Assembly: GCA_902605165.1 (NCBI GenBank)
Contig: CACLBJ010000004.1
Location: forward strand, 1-64,000
From: an uncultured SAR86 cluster bacterium
GTDB taxonomy: Bacteria > Pseudomonadota > Gammaproteobacteria > Magnimaribacterales > D2472
Length of the DNA stretch: 64,000 nt
Direction: 5' to 3'
Shown here piece after piece: positions 31,001 through 37,875 of the stretch (the first letter of the stretch is position 1; each line of letters starts with the position of its first letter). The translations under genes and the position numbers were made by a program. The notes under the pieces are model-generated. The model was given only the letters and a program-made list of their open reading frames with translations. It did no database searches and was not told the DNA's origin.

Positions 31001-31178
31001 CATCCTCTGGAGATGCACCCTCAAGAAAAACTGAAACACTTATAAAAGGAAGTTGTATATTAGGGCTTGATGAAACTTGTATTTCTTGTCTCGCATATGA
31101 TCCTGCTAGAAGGACAAGTACTGCAATTACAATAGTAGTCTTTGCTTTTGAAAGGGCAAAATCTATAATGCTGGTCAT
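28047..31178 (-). CDS. RND-family efflux permease (AcrB/HAE1-like)
   Basis: A 1043-residue inner-membrane transporter with the twofold RND layout: a first membrane segment near residue 12-30, a large periplasmic part, a central membrane bundle (about 335-490), then a second half ending in NNNIVLIDTF and the last membrane segments. It would export small molecules using proton flow with the adaptor encoded one base upstream. In TM4 the usual Asp-Asp pair reads IDGS (Asp398-Gly399), so one proton-relay aspartate is replaced. No TolC-like gene is nearby. The substrate is unknown. Confidence 0.9.
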   Translation of the reverse strand: MTSIIDFALSKAKTTIVIAVLVLLAGSYARQEIQVSSSPNIQLPFISVSVFLEGASPEDGSRLIARPLENNLRSVEGVKNISSYSTLGITRMIVEFEIQHNMNEAIIDIQQSIEEVKSELPLGAEDPQIQEYSERSFPAMTISLQGDGSLRQKIYFAEEMKDMLESIDGIYEANLVAAPDEVLEGVIDKSKMEAYGVTLDDLYNSISNNNIVIPGGRQDTGLGSFNVEVPSVLETPRDVYSIPVKVTKDAVVTFGDIATVKRTFKDFNEYARINGKDTVALDIFLRDGANALDTKSSISGVLEDLKKSLPPNLDILITDDETVITEQMVSELEGNILGAIILIMIVVVASMGLRVGLLVGLSIPFCFLFTFIVLVSMGYELNFLVMFGLLLSMGMLIDGSIVVTEYADRKISEGLTRFEAYRLGAKRMFYPILASTGTTLAAFIPLIFWPGYTGQFMKYLPMTVFFVLCASFFYAMIVTPVIGTYFGQHKSVLSSKDSVDKTGQVIFDTISEFYSKRIKFFIKNPIETMVACISVIALIVTTYNFYGKGTEYFATIDPLEAKISIRGRGNFSSLEKKDIIESIEERLLEIDELKSIYLKAGADWFDSGSDKIGSGFVEVVPPSDREISGLEAISLITKVTQDIPGVVVEAEPDMGGPQFGAPIMLGIYGDTEESVTYAAKEIENHMRTEINGITNIFSSRAYPAVEWSVEVDNQKAAQLGVSVFNVGALVQMLTSGFKVGEFTPDDSKDAIEIRARFQPQDRTITGINNLKVQTQNGLVPVSSFISLKPQQYKENVSRRNGYFYHEIYASNVPGVLVNEKVEELDSWLSSQDFGGDIKYGFQGQAEETEEVNEFLGVAGGTAIFVMLLMLLTQFNSFYQSLLILSAVVMSFVGVLLGLLITNKPFSSTMTGISIVTLAGIVVNNNIVLIDTFNRLKSDMPHEEITKIIKIACMQRLRPILLTTTTTILGLLPLALGLSIDIIGRDISVGSRVVDWWSNLAQSIVFGLSFSTLLTLIFTPAALSIPPKIKKFLEKREQLQINPQ

Positions 31179-31179
31179 A

Positions 31180-32055
31180 TTAATTTGATTTGTTATCTAA
31201 AATCATTTGGCCATCTTCGACAAATCCATGTCCTTTCACAACTAAATTAACAGTTTGGGGAATACCGGAAATCCACAATCCCTCCTCAAGATCTTCAACA
31301 ATAAATATTGGGACAAACCTAATAATATTTTCTGAATCAAGAACTTTCACTCCAATATTTCCTGAATCATCGAGATCAAGAATTGATGGTGAAATCTTGT
31401 GAGACAAAATTTCATCAGTTTGTATTGTTATTGTTGAGGTAACTCCATCTTTGATGACCCCAATCGGATTGTTAATTTCACTCTCCACTCTGAATGTTTT
31501 TGTTTGAGGGGAAGCACTTTTAGATACAAAGGAAAGTTTGCCCTCAATTTTTTCTCCAGTGATTAATTCAATTAAGACTTTTTGTCCAACTTTTACATCT
31601 GCGATTCTTATTTCTGGGATTTCAGCAATAAATTTAATTGGATCTAAATCAATAATTGTTGCACAAACTTGACCTCTATCAAGAAAGTTCCCAGGCTTAA
31701 CAATAGATTCAATATATCCACTAAATGGAGACTTAACCTCAGTCCTGTTCAGCTCAACAATACCAAGCTTGCAAAGAAGAGAATCTTTTTTAATAAAATC
31801 TCCTTCTTTTGCTCCAATCTCCACAACTTCTCCAGTCGTTTTAGCTTTTACAGCCACCCTTCTTTCTGAGTTACTTGTGGCTTTTAGTTTTATTGATGGA
31901 CTAAACATAGTAGGGGTGCTCGTTCTTATTTCTATTGAAGCAGCATTACTATCTTCAACAGGAACAGGATCTTTTTCTTCAACAAATATTCCTGAAAGCA
32001 TCCAGAAGATAATTGGAATAACTATGTAGAGGGAGATTCTTACGTTTTGATTCAT
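31180..32055 (-). CDS. RND efflux periplasmic adaptor (membrane fusion protein)
   Basis: HlyD/MFP-family adaptor of 291 residues. It has an N-terminal hydrophobic segment (about 7-22), a biotinyl-lipoyl-like half motif RVAVKAKTTGEVVEIGAKEG paired with VKSPFSGYIESIVKPGNFLD, then a beta-barrel domain. The alpha-helical hairpin normally inserted between the lipoyl halves is almost absent, so the protein is shorter than AcrA (about 400). It precedes the permease by one base. Confidence 0.88.
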   Translation of the reverse strand: MNQNVRISLYIVIPIIFWMLSGIFVEEKDPVPVEDSNAASIEIRTSTPTMFSPSIKLKATSNSERRVAVKAKTTGEVVEIGAKEGDFIKKDSLLCKLGIVELNRTEVKSPFSGYIESIVKPGNFLDRGQVCATIIDLDPIKFIAEIPEIRIADVKVGQKVLIELITGEKIEGKLSFVSKSASPQTKTFRVESEINNPIGVIKDGVTSTITIQTDEILSHKISPSILDLDDSGNIGVKVLDSENIIRFVPIFIVEDLEEGLWISGIPQTVNLVVKGHGFVEDGQMILDNKSN

Positions 32056-32085
32056 AAATTTATAGCAATGTTGTGTAAAGTATAC

Positions 32086-32099
32086 TTGACGTAAATCAA
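32086..32099. promoter_or_regulatory. FNR/CRP-type dyad upstream of the RND adaptor gene
   Basis: On the minus strand TTGAT-TTAC-GTCAA matches the FNR/Anr consensus TTGAT-N4-ATCAA at 9 of 10 fixed positions. It lies about 30 bp ahead of the adaptor ATG, in the 61-bp spacer. Near matches of this quality will also occur by chance in AT-rich DNA. Confidence 0.25.
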
Positions 32100-32116
32100 A
32101 TTACACTTTTCGTGAG

Positions 32117-32539
32117 TTAGATTTGGTGTTTTTTTCTTAATTTTTCAAGTGTCTTGAGGTCAAATCTATCAAAATTTTCATCTAAGTTATCATTTGGTTC
32201 ATGAAAATCTGATAGCTTTGCTTCCTCACAACATTTAATGAAATCAGATAATGTTGGTAAAAAATCATTCTTAGCAACAACTTTTAGAATTGCATCCTTG
32301 ATATGATGATTTTCAAATCTTTTAAGACTCATAGCCCAAAGCTTTTTACCTTCTTTAAGTCTTTCATCATCTCCAAAGACTTTATAGAACTGATAATGAT
32401 ACGACATCTCAAGTTTTAGGAATAAATCATCAATAAGATTTATGAAATCTTGAGCAAGCTTTTTTTTACTCGATTTCTTCTGCCCAAGACTGGTCACTTT
32501 TTCTTTCTTTGAATGTTTTGGTGAATTTCCCTGGCTCAT
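32117..32539 (-). CDS. Lambda P-like replicative helicase loader candidate
   Basis: About 140 residues. A lysine/serine-rich N-terminus is followed by a helical domain with LWAMSLKRFENHHIKDAI and then FLPTLSDFIKCCEEAK. The second segment matches the lambda P region FLPSPGQFVAWCREEA, and the spacing of the preceding helices also fits, so I place it in the Phage_lambda_P family. Lambda P delivers DnaB helicase to origins. The start is uncertain: ATG 32539 is preferred; TTG 32560 and GTG 32497 are possible. It overlaps the upstream DnaT-like gene by 74 bp. No other phage gene is nearby. Confidence 0.6.
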   Translation of the reverse strand: MSQGNSPKHSKKEKVTSLGQKKSSKKKLAQDFINLIDDLFLKLEMSYHYQFYKVFGDDERLKEGKKLWAMSLKRFENHHIKDAILKVVAKNDFLPTLSDFIKCCEEAKLSDFHEPNDNLDENFDRFDLKTLEKLRKKHQI

Positions 32540-33230
32540 TTTTAGTATTATAACTCCCAATCTCTTTTCTTTTTACAAAATCAACAAATTTAACGTTCCA
32601 TGTTTTTAGCGCAGCGCCATTATCTTTCCAAAAAAGAATAAATTCACCAAGATAACTAAGTGCAGTATCTTTTTTGATTTCTGATAATTCAAGGATATCA
32701 AGAGCTGAACTGCTTGGCATCCAATCGTCAGCCATGGTGTAAGGCATGCCTTTATTTTTTGAATTAAATTGCACCCATTCTTTTCTTATATAGTTTATAA
32801 AAACAGAGTTCCAGTTATCTTTATGAACTTTCTTTTCTTTCCAATAAATCCTAAATTCTTTTAGCTTCAAAGAAGCAAAATCTATGTCAATTCCTCCAAG
32901 CTCAAGCACTTCAATAGCCTCACTTGAAGGTTCCCAGTTGGAATTCATTATGTTTGATTTATTTGATCCCAATCTATGGGGTAACTTAAGATTAACCTTC
33001 TTATATTTATTAAAATTTATTTTAATCAGTCCAAGACCAGCAATCTTTTCAATGCTGCTAATTATTTTTTTTTCTTCCATAAAAGAGAATTTCTCTAAGA
33101 TAATTTCTGAAATATCTTCTAATGAATTTGAAGTAATTTTATTATCTTCAATGAATTTAAGAATAATTGCAGCTTCTACACCAATAGTATCTGCAACATC
33201 TTTTGAAAAAGAAAGATCATTTGACTTCAC
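32466..33230 (-). CDS. DnaT-like primosomal protein with duplicated DnaT domain
   Basis: 254 residues. The N-terminal part (about 8-75) looks like a winged helix (TIGVEAAIILKFI). Two similar repeats follow about 71 residues apart: WEPSSEAIEVLEL to W140 (from Trp99) and WMPSSSALDILEL to W211 (from Trp170), each with an EF-x3-W-K centre. The pattern matches the C-terminal ssDNA/PriB-binding domain of E. coli DnaT (W-x-P ... EL-x2-F-x2-YW ... QW). The GTG start at 33230 directly abuts the aroG stop, and the 3' end overlaps the lambda P-like gene. Confidence 0.6.
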   Translation of the reverse strand: MKSNDLSFSKDVADTIGVEAAIILKFIEDNKITSNSLEDISEIILEKFSFMEEKKIISSIEKIAGLGLIKINFNKYKKVNLKLPHRLGSNKSNIMNSNWEPSSEAIEVLELGGIDIDFASLKLKEFRIYWKEKKVHKDNWNSVFINYIRKEWVQFNSKNKGMPYTMADDWMPSSSALDILELSEIKKDTALSYLGEFILFWKDNGAALKTWNVKFVDFVKRKEIGSYNTKNEPGKFTKTFKERKSDQSWAEEIE

Positions 33231-34295
33231 CTAGCTTTTTGATCTCCTAGCTTGAACAGCTGAGGATAGCTCTGAAAGACATTGTTTTGTATCTTCAAAG
33301 TTAATGCATGCATCTGTAATACTTTTTCCATACTCTAAATCATCACCAATCTTCTGATTACCTTCTGTTAAGTGACTTTCTATCATTACTCCTCTTATTT
33401 CATTCATACCATCAGATATTTGCTTTGACACAACGCTAATATTCTCAAGCTGCCTTTTAAAGACTTTTTGACTATTGCCATGGCTTACATCAATCATGAT
33501 TGAATCATTTGTTTCCGCTTCATTAAGTGCATCAATAGTTTCTCTTATATCGTCAGGGTAAAGGTTTGGTTTAGTTCCACCTCTGAGAATAATATGTGTA
33601 TCAGAGTTTCCAGATGTTTTATAAATGGAAACCATTCCCTCCTTAGTATTTGAAAAAAATACATGAGAATGATTTGAAGCTTTAATACCATAAATAGCTG
33701 GATTTAGATCACCCGTTGTTCCATTTTTGAAGCCAATTGGACATGAAAGTCCTGATGCCAGTTCTCGATGAATCTGACTTTCAGCAGTTCTGGCTCCAAT
33801 AGCGCCCCATGAAACTAAATCAGCTACAAACTGCGGAGAAATTGGATCAAGAAACTCAGTACCAACAGGAAGGCCAAGCTCAGAAATTTTATGAAGTATA
33901 GATCTTGCTAGGAAAAGCCCTTTATTAGCATCAAAAGTATTGTCCATATCAGGATCATTTATAAGACCTTTCCAGCCAATGCTTGTTCTTGGTTTCTCAA
34001 AGTAGACTCTCATAATCAAAAGAATATCTTCTTCATACTTTTGCTTCTCATCAATTAAAAGTTTTGCATATTCTTCAGCAGAATTTGGATCATGAATTGA
34101 ACAGGGACCAACTACTGCTATCAATCTGTCATCTTTACCATGTAGTATCTGACTTACCTCATTTCTAGTTCCATATACCAGTTTAGATATCTCATCAGTA
34201 AGGGGATATTTTGAGATCACATCATCAGGAGTAACTAAATCTACCTTGTTAATGATTCGGGTATTGTCTGTTGAGTAATTCATTTTTTTGATCAC
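33231..34295 (-). CDS. aroG: 3-deoxy-7-phosphoheptulonate (DAHP) synthase, class I
   Basis: Condenses PEP and erythrose 4-phosphate, the first step of the aromatic pathway. The 354 residues include VGPCSIHD, MRVYFEKPRTSIGWKGL, GARTAESQIHRELASG, GFKNGTTG, IILRGGTKPN and IDVSHGNSQK, all diagnostic of the AroF/G/H type. Which amino acid inhibits it cannot be stated. The start may be ATG 34295 or ATG 34283. The DnaT-like gene follows with no spacer, so they should share a transcript. Confidence 0.94.
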   Translation of the reverse strand: MIKKMNYSTDNTRIINKVDLVTPDDVISKYPLTDEISKLVYGTRNEVSQILHGKDDRLIAVVGPCSIHDPNSAEEYAKLLIDEKQKYEEDILLIMRVYFEKPRTSIGWKGLINDPDMDNTFDANKGLFLARSILHKISELGLPVGTEFLDPISPQFVADLVSWGAIGARTAESQIHRELASGLSCPIGFKNGTTGDLNPAIYGIKASNHSHVFFSNTKEGMVSIYKTSGNSDTHIILRGGTKPNLYPDDIRETIDALNEAETNDSIMIDVSHGNSQKVFKRQLENISVVSKQISDGMNEIRGVMIESHLTEGNQKIGDDLEYGKSITDACINFEDTKQCLSELSSAVQARRSKS

Positions 34296-34323
34296 TATTT
34301 AAATTAAGTTTACAAATATAACT

Positions 34324-34337
34324 ATGATGCAAATCAA
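34324..34337. promoter_or_regulatory. FNR/CRP-type dyad in the aroG/scpA divergent spacer
   Basis: ATGAT-GCAA-ATCAA, 9 of 10 matches to TTGAT-N4-ATCAA, about 30 bp upstream of the aroG start. It is similar in quality and position to the site at 32086. Chance occurrence is likely enough that this is only a candidate. Confidence 0.2.
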
Positions 34338-34372
34338 TTGAAAGCTTAATATTAAATATTTAGATTTTTTTT

Positions 34373-34385
34373 ATTGCAGTGCAAT
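34373..34385. promoter_or_regulatory. Inverted repeat ATTGCA-G-TGCAAT
   Basis: Perfect 6-bp arms around one base, midway in the divergent aroG/scpA spacer. The size and symmetry fit a dimeric repressor operator. No protein can be assigned. Confidence 0.3.
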
Positions 34386-34416
34386 CAAATCATAAAAACT
34401 GTTATTTTGTCTAAAC

Positions 34417-34428
34417 ACAATATATTGT
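34417..34428. promoter_or_regulatory. Perfect 12-bp palindrome ACAATATATTGT
   Basis: A fully self-complementary 12-mer in the spacer upstream of scpA, where a -35/-10 region for scpA would be expected. It may be an operator or simply part of an AT-rich promoter. Confidence 0.3.
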
Positions 34429-34448
34429 ATTTAAGACTTTCCACAATT

Positions 34449-34462
34449 ACACTATGTAGTGT
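34449..34462. promoter_or_regulatory. Inverted repeat ACACTA-TG-TAGTGT abutting the scpA start
   Basis: Perfect 6-bp arms with a 2-base centre ending two bases before the ATG at 34465. Its 3' end contains the alternative GTG start (34459). Its position suggests either an operator over the transcription start or a small hairpin at the initiation site; a 2-nt loop makes a DNA site more likely. Confidence 0.35.
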
Positions 34463-34464
34463 TT

Positions 34465-35268
34465 ATGAGCACTTTCCAACCAAAACAGAGAGAATTAGGC
34501 ATTGTTAACGGCGTTCCACTTCCAGAAATGCCAGAGGATCTTTTTATTCCTCCACAAGCTTTGGAGATTTGCCTAGAAACTTTTACTGGCCCAATGGACT
34601 TATTGTTATACCTTATAAAGAAACAAAACATAAACATTCTTGATCTTGAAGTATCTAAGATTACAGATCAATACATAGATTACATAAACCTTATGGAGTC
34701 TTTAGACTTTGAGCTAGCCGCAGAATATTTGGTTATGGCGGCTACATTAGCTGAAATTAAATCTAGAATGCTTCTGCCAAAAGTTAAAGAAGAAGATGAC
34801 GAAGCTGACCCAAGGCTCGATTTAATAAGAAGACTTCAAGAGTACCAAGTTTTCAAAACTGTTTCAGAAGAGCTTGCAAATATTGATAGAGTAAATAGAG
34901 ACTTTTACTTAGCAAGTGTAGGTATGCCTAAAGTTGAAAAAAAGACAAATGTAATTGACTTTAATTTAGCAAGGCTCAAATCAAGCATGGTTGAAGTTTT
35001 ATCAAGACCAAAACTAGATAAAAGCCACCAAATAGCTTTTGAGGAGCTTTCAACGCAGGATAGAATTCAGTTTATATTATCAATTCTTTCAAAAAAGAAT
35101 TTAATTGGTTTTTATAAGACCCTCCAGAAATCAGAAGGCAAAATAGGTGTAGTGGTTTCATTCTTAGCTTCACTTGAGCTCGCCAAAGATGGATGTGTAG
35201 ACTTAATCCAAAATAACAATGAAGAAATTTATATCAAATCAAAAGTACTTAACGCAGTAAATGAATAA
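34465..35268 (+). CDS. scpA: Segregation and condensation protein A (kleisin)
   Basis: Kleisin subunit of the SMC-ScpAB condensin, about 267 residues. Typical segments are FTGPMDLLLYLIKKQNINILDLEVSKITDQYIDYI (cut here into known ScpA blocks at about 30-65), then EYLVMAATLAEIKSRMLLP and a C-terminal winged helix. I prefer ATG 34465; a GTG at 34459 would add two residues. It overlaps scpB by 8 bp. No smc gene is in the window. Confidence 0.93.
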   Translation: MSTFQPKQRELGIVNGVPLPEMPEDLFIPPQALEICLETFTGPMDLLLYLIKKQNINILDLEVSKITDQYIDYINLMESLDFELAAEYLVMAATLAEIKSRMLLPKVKEEDDEADPRLDLIRRLQEYQVFKTVSEELANIDRVNRDFYLASVGMPKVEKKTNVIDFNLARLKSSMVEVLSRPKLDKSHQIAFEELSTQDRIQFILSILSKKNLIGFYKTLQKSEGKIGVVVSFLASLELAKDGCVDLIQNNNEEIYIKSKVLNAVNE

Positions 35269-35833
35269 GAATATTGAAAATTTTATCGAATCTTTATTGT
35301 TTGCTTCAGGAAGACCATTGCGATTATCTGAAATTAGGTCAATGCTTGAAAATGAAGGTATAAAAGTTGATTTAGCTGAAATAAAAGTCGGATTAAATAA
35401 TCTTGAAGAAAGATATGCAGAATCTTCCATAGAGTTATCTGAAGTCGCCTCAGGCTTTAGGTTACAGATTAAAAAAGATTTTACTCATCTTTTATCTTCA
35501 TTGTGGACAGAGAACAACAGATTATCTAAATCTTTGATGGAAACTATATCAATAATAGCCTACAAGCAGCCTGTAACTCGGGGTGAAATTGAAGAAATAA
35601 GAGGAGTCCAGGTTAGTACAAATATTATAAGAAATTTGCTTGAAAGAGATTGGGTAAAAATTTCAGGATATAAAGAAACACCTGGAAGACCAGCATTGCT
35701 GGTAACTACAAAAACTTTTTTGAATGATCTTAATATTAAGAAAATCTCAGACTTGCCAACATTGCCTGAAAAAGAAGAAATATCTCCAGAAGAAATCACT
35801 GATAATGCAGAGATTAATCTAGAGGCTGGTTAA
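35261..35833 (+). CDS. scpB: Segregation and condensation protein B
   Basis: Tandem winged-helix protein of 190 residues that binds the ScpA kleisin. It has IESLLFASGRPL at the N-terminus, then LMETISIIAYKQPVTRGEIE, IRGVQVSTNIIRNLLER and GRPALLVTTKTFLNDL, all standard ScpB blocks. The acidic tail (EEISPEEITDNAEINLE) follows. It overlaps scpA by 8 bp and precedes rluB by 6 bp, the common scpA-scpB-rluB order. Confidence 0.95.
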   Translation: MNKNIENFIESLLFASGRPLRLSEIRSMLENEGIKVDLAEIKVGLNNLEERYAESSIELSEVASGFRLQIKKDFTHLLSSLWTENNRLSKSLMETISIIAYKQPVTRGEIEEIRGVQVSTNIIRNLLERDWVKISGYKETPGRPALLVTTKTFLNDLNIKKISDLPTLPEKEEISPEEITDNAEINLEAG

Positions 35834-35839
35834 TCACTT

Positions 35840-36568
35840 ATGAAAAAAACCCGGTTGCAAAAAATACTTGCAAGAGCAGGCTATGGTTCAAGAAGAGGAT
35901 GTGAAGAGATTATTAGCTCAGGAAAAGTTACTGTGAACGGCGAGATAGCAAAACTTGGTTGCTTGGTGAACTCTGATGATGAAATTAGGATAGACAGTAA
36001 AAAAGTTGAATTTATAGATGTTCAAACTCGACTGTTTGTTCTGAATAAACCAACGGGAGTTATTTGTTCTAAAAAGACTGAGGGTAATTTGAAATCGATA
36101 TACGATTTACTTCCCAATATTGATAATGAAAAAAACTTAATTACAGTGGGTAGATTAGACGCAAACTCATCGGGCTTAATTTTCTTCACCAATGATGGAA
36201 AGCTTTCTGAATTTATTTCTCATCCAAGTAATTTATTTGATAGAGAGTATCTTGTCAGGGCGCGAGGTCGCTTTGATGAAGAGATCAAAGAAAATATGTT
36301 AAGAGGAATAAAGATAGACAATCAGCTACTACGATTAAGCGATATTATTGTTGGGGATAAAACAAACTCAAATAGATGGTATACAGTTTGTCTGCTAACA
36401 GGCCGTAACAGAGAAATACGAAAAATATTTGAATCTCAAGGGCTGCAAGTGAGCAGACTTAAGAGAGTTAGATTTGGACCAATCTTTCTTCCAAAAGGAT
36501 TAAAAGAAGGGGGCTGGGCAGAGTTAAAATCCAAAGATTTAGAAAAAATGTATTCCTATGGAAAGTGA
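35840..36568 (+). CDS. rluB: 23S rRNA pseudouridine synthase RluB
   Basis: An S4 RNA-binding domain (LQKILARAGYGSRRGCEEII) is followed by the RsuA/RluB catalytic domain with the aspartate in VGRLDANSSGLIFFTNDG and LTGRNREIRKIFESQG. E. coli RluB modifies U2605 of 23S rRNA; linkage to scpAB supports that assignment over RluE/RluF. The length of 242 is compact, without the long basic tail of E. coli RluB. It overlaps the next gene by 11 bp. Confidence 0.9.
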   Translation: MKKTRLQKILARAGYGSRRGCEEIISSGKVTVNGEIAKLGCLVNSDDEIRIDSKKVEFIDVQTRLFVLNKPTGVICSKKTEGNLKSIYDLLPNIDNEKNLITVGRLDANSSGLIFFTNDGKLSEFISHPSNLFDREYLVRARGRFDEEIKENMLRGIKIDNQLLRLSDIIVGDKTNSNRWYTVCLLTGRNREIRKIFESQGLQVSRLKRVRFGPIFLPKGLKEGGWAELKSKDLEKMYSYGK

Positions 36569-37169
36569 TCAGGCTTACAAAACTCTTCTTATATTAACTA
36601 AGAAATACAAATTTGATGAGCTTCATAGGCACATAAGAAATATTGGCCCGCTTAAAATAAAGCTTTCGAAACTCAAATTTGATCATCATTTATGCAAGAT
36701 AATCGTTGGACAACAAATCTCTACAAAGGCCGCAGATGCAATATGGGCAAGAGTTGCAAAAATTTTAGAGGGTAAGCTACCCAAGAACCCAACACAAAAT
36801 CTTCAAAAAAGATTGAAGGGTGCAGGTCTCTCAGCTAGGAAAGCAGACTACATGATTGGCATTATCTACAATGAAGAAATTACAAGCTCTAACAGAAGAA
36901 AATTAAAGACTAAATCAGCCGAGGATTTTTCAAATCTTCTCCTATCTATTAAGGGAATTGGTAAATGGACCGTGGATATGTCAAGGATATTTTATTTAGG
37001 AGATTCAGATGTAATGCCATTAACGGATCTAGGTATTATATATGCACATAAAATTGCATTTCCTAAAGAAAAAATTGAGGAAAAATTTTATAAACAATTC
37101 AGTCCATATAATTCCTATCTAAGCTTATTTATGTGGCGTCTTTTGGAAGATGAAAATCTGAGTATTTAA
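36558..37169 (+). CDS. DNA-3-methyladenine glycosylase (AlkA-like HhH-GPD)
   Basis: A 203-residue HhH-GPD glycosylase. KIIVGQQISTKAADAIWAR precedes the hairpin LLSIKGIGKWTVDMSRI, with an aspartate in DVMPLTDLG at the catalytic position. There are no iron-sulfur cysteines. It would remove alkylated bases, by family. The N-terminal domain of E. coli AlkA is missing, so it is closer to short MAG-type enzymes. Its last 41 bp overlap the end of the convergent yciK gene. Confidence 0.85.
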   Translation: MESDQAYKTLLILTKKYKFDELHRHIRNIGPLKIKLSKLKFDHHLCKIIVGQQISTKAADAIWARVAKILEGKLPKNPTQNLQKRLKGAGLSARKADYMIGIIYNEEITSSNRRKLKTKSAEDFSNLLLSIKGIGKWTVDMSRIFYLGDSDVMPLTDLGIIYAHKIAFPKEKIEEKFYKQFSPYNSYLSLFMWRLLEDENLSI

Positions 37170-37875
37170 AATGAACATTTTCAGATAGAGCACTTTTATC
37201 TGAAAAAAACCATTCAAAACAGTGAATTAAATCTTTAGGAGTTTTAATAGAATCCTGATCTTCAGAGGGCCTTGCTGCAAAACGCATTTTTGTTTTTGTT
37301 GCTCCAGGATCAAAACTAAAAACTTTTATATTTTTATTCACCTCAGTCTCTTCGCTTAGGATCTCAGCTAAACCCCTTTGTGCAAATTTTGATACGGAAT
37401 ATGCACCCCAGAATGCCTTTCCAATATTTGAAACACTTGAAGAAACAAAAATAATCCTTGCTTCATTAGAAGAAGATACTAACTGTAATAAATGCTTTGT
37501 GATTAAAAATGAAGAGGTCAGATTAACCTGTAAAACATCATCCCAAGTTTTAGATTGATAATCTTCAATCCTTGTAAGATTCCCTAAAATAGCTGCATTA
37601 TGAATTAAACCCTCAATATTCTCATAATATTTCTTTATCTCATCTGAGATATGGATTGCACCTTTCTCATCTAACTCTCTTAGATCAGATTTTATAATTA
37701 AGTTTTTCCCATCATGTGTTGAAATCTCATCATAGAGTTCATCAAGCTTATCTTCATCTTTTCCAAGCATAATTATATTGGCACCTTTCGATGAAAATGA
37801 TTTCACGAGCTCAAGACCAATACCACTTGTTGCTCCGGTAATCATAATATTCTTTCCCTTAACAAATTCAGACAT
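37129..37875 (-). CDS. yciK: Short-chain dehydrogenase, YciK family
   Basis: Classical SDR of 248 residues: cofactor loop ITGATSGIGLEL, IHNAA, catalytic Ser in IIFVSSSVSNIG and YSVSK (Tyr, Lys). Its place after ubiG and the MupP-type phosphatase is the conserved ubiG-mupP-yciK order of Pseudomonas-like genomes. The substrate is unknown. It overlaps the phosphatase gene by 8 bp and the convergent glycosylase by 41 bp. Confidence 0.85.
   Translation of the reverse strand: MSEFVKGKNIMITGATSGIGLELVKSFSSKGANIIMLGKDEDKLDELYDEISTHDGKNLIIKSDLRELDEKGAIHISDEIKKYYENIEGLIHNAAILGNLTRIEDYQSKTWDDVLQVNLTSSFLITKHLLQLVSSSNEARIIFVSSSVSNIGKAFWGAYSVSKFAQRGLAEILSEETEVNKNIKVFSFDPGATKTKMRFAARPSEDQDSIKTPKDLIHCFEWFFSDKSALSENVHFKYSDFHLPKDAT

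Noticed and set aside
32117-33230. Prophage or prophage remnant
   Set aside because: No integrase, repressor, structural genes or attachment repeats; both flanks (aroG, RND pump) are chromosomal and the genes are packed into the aroG unit.
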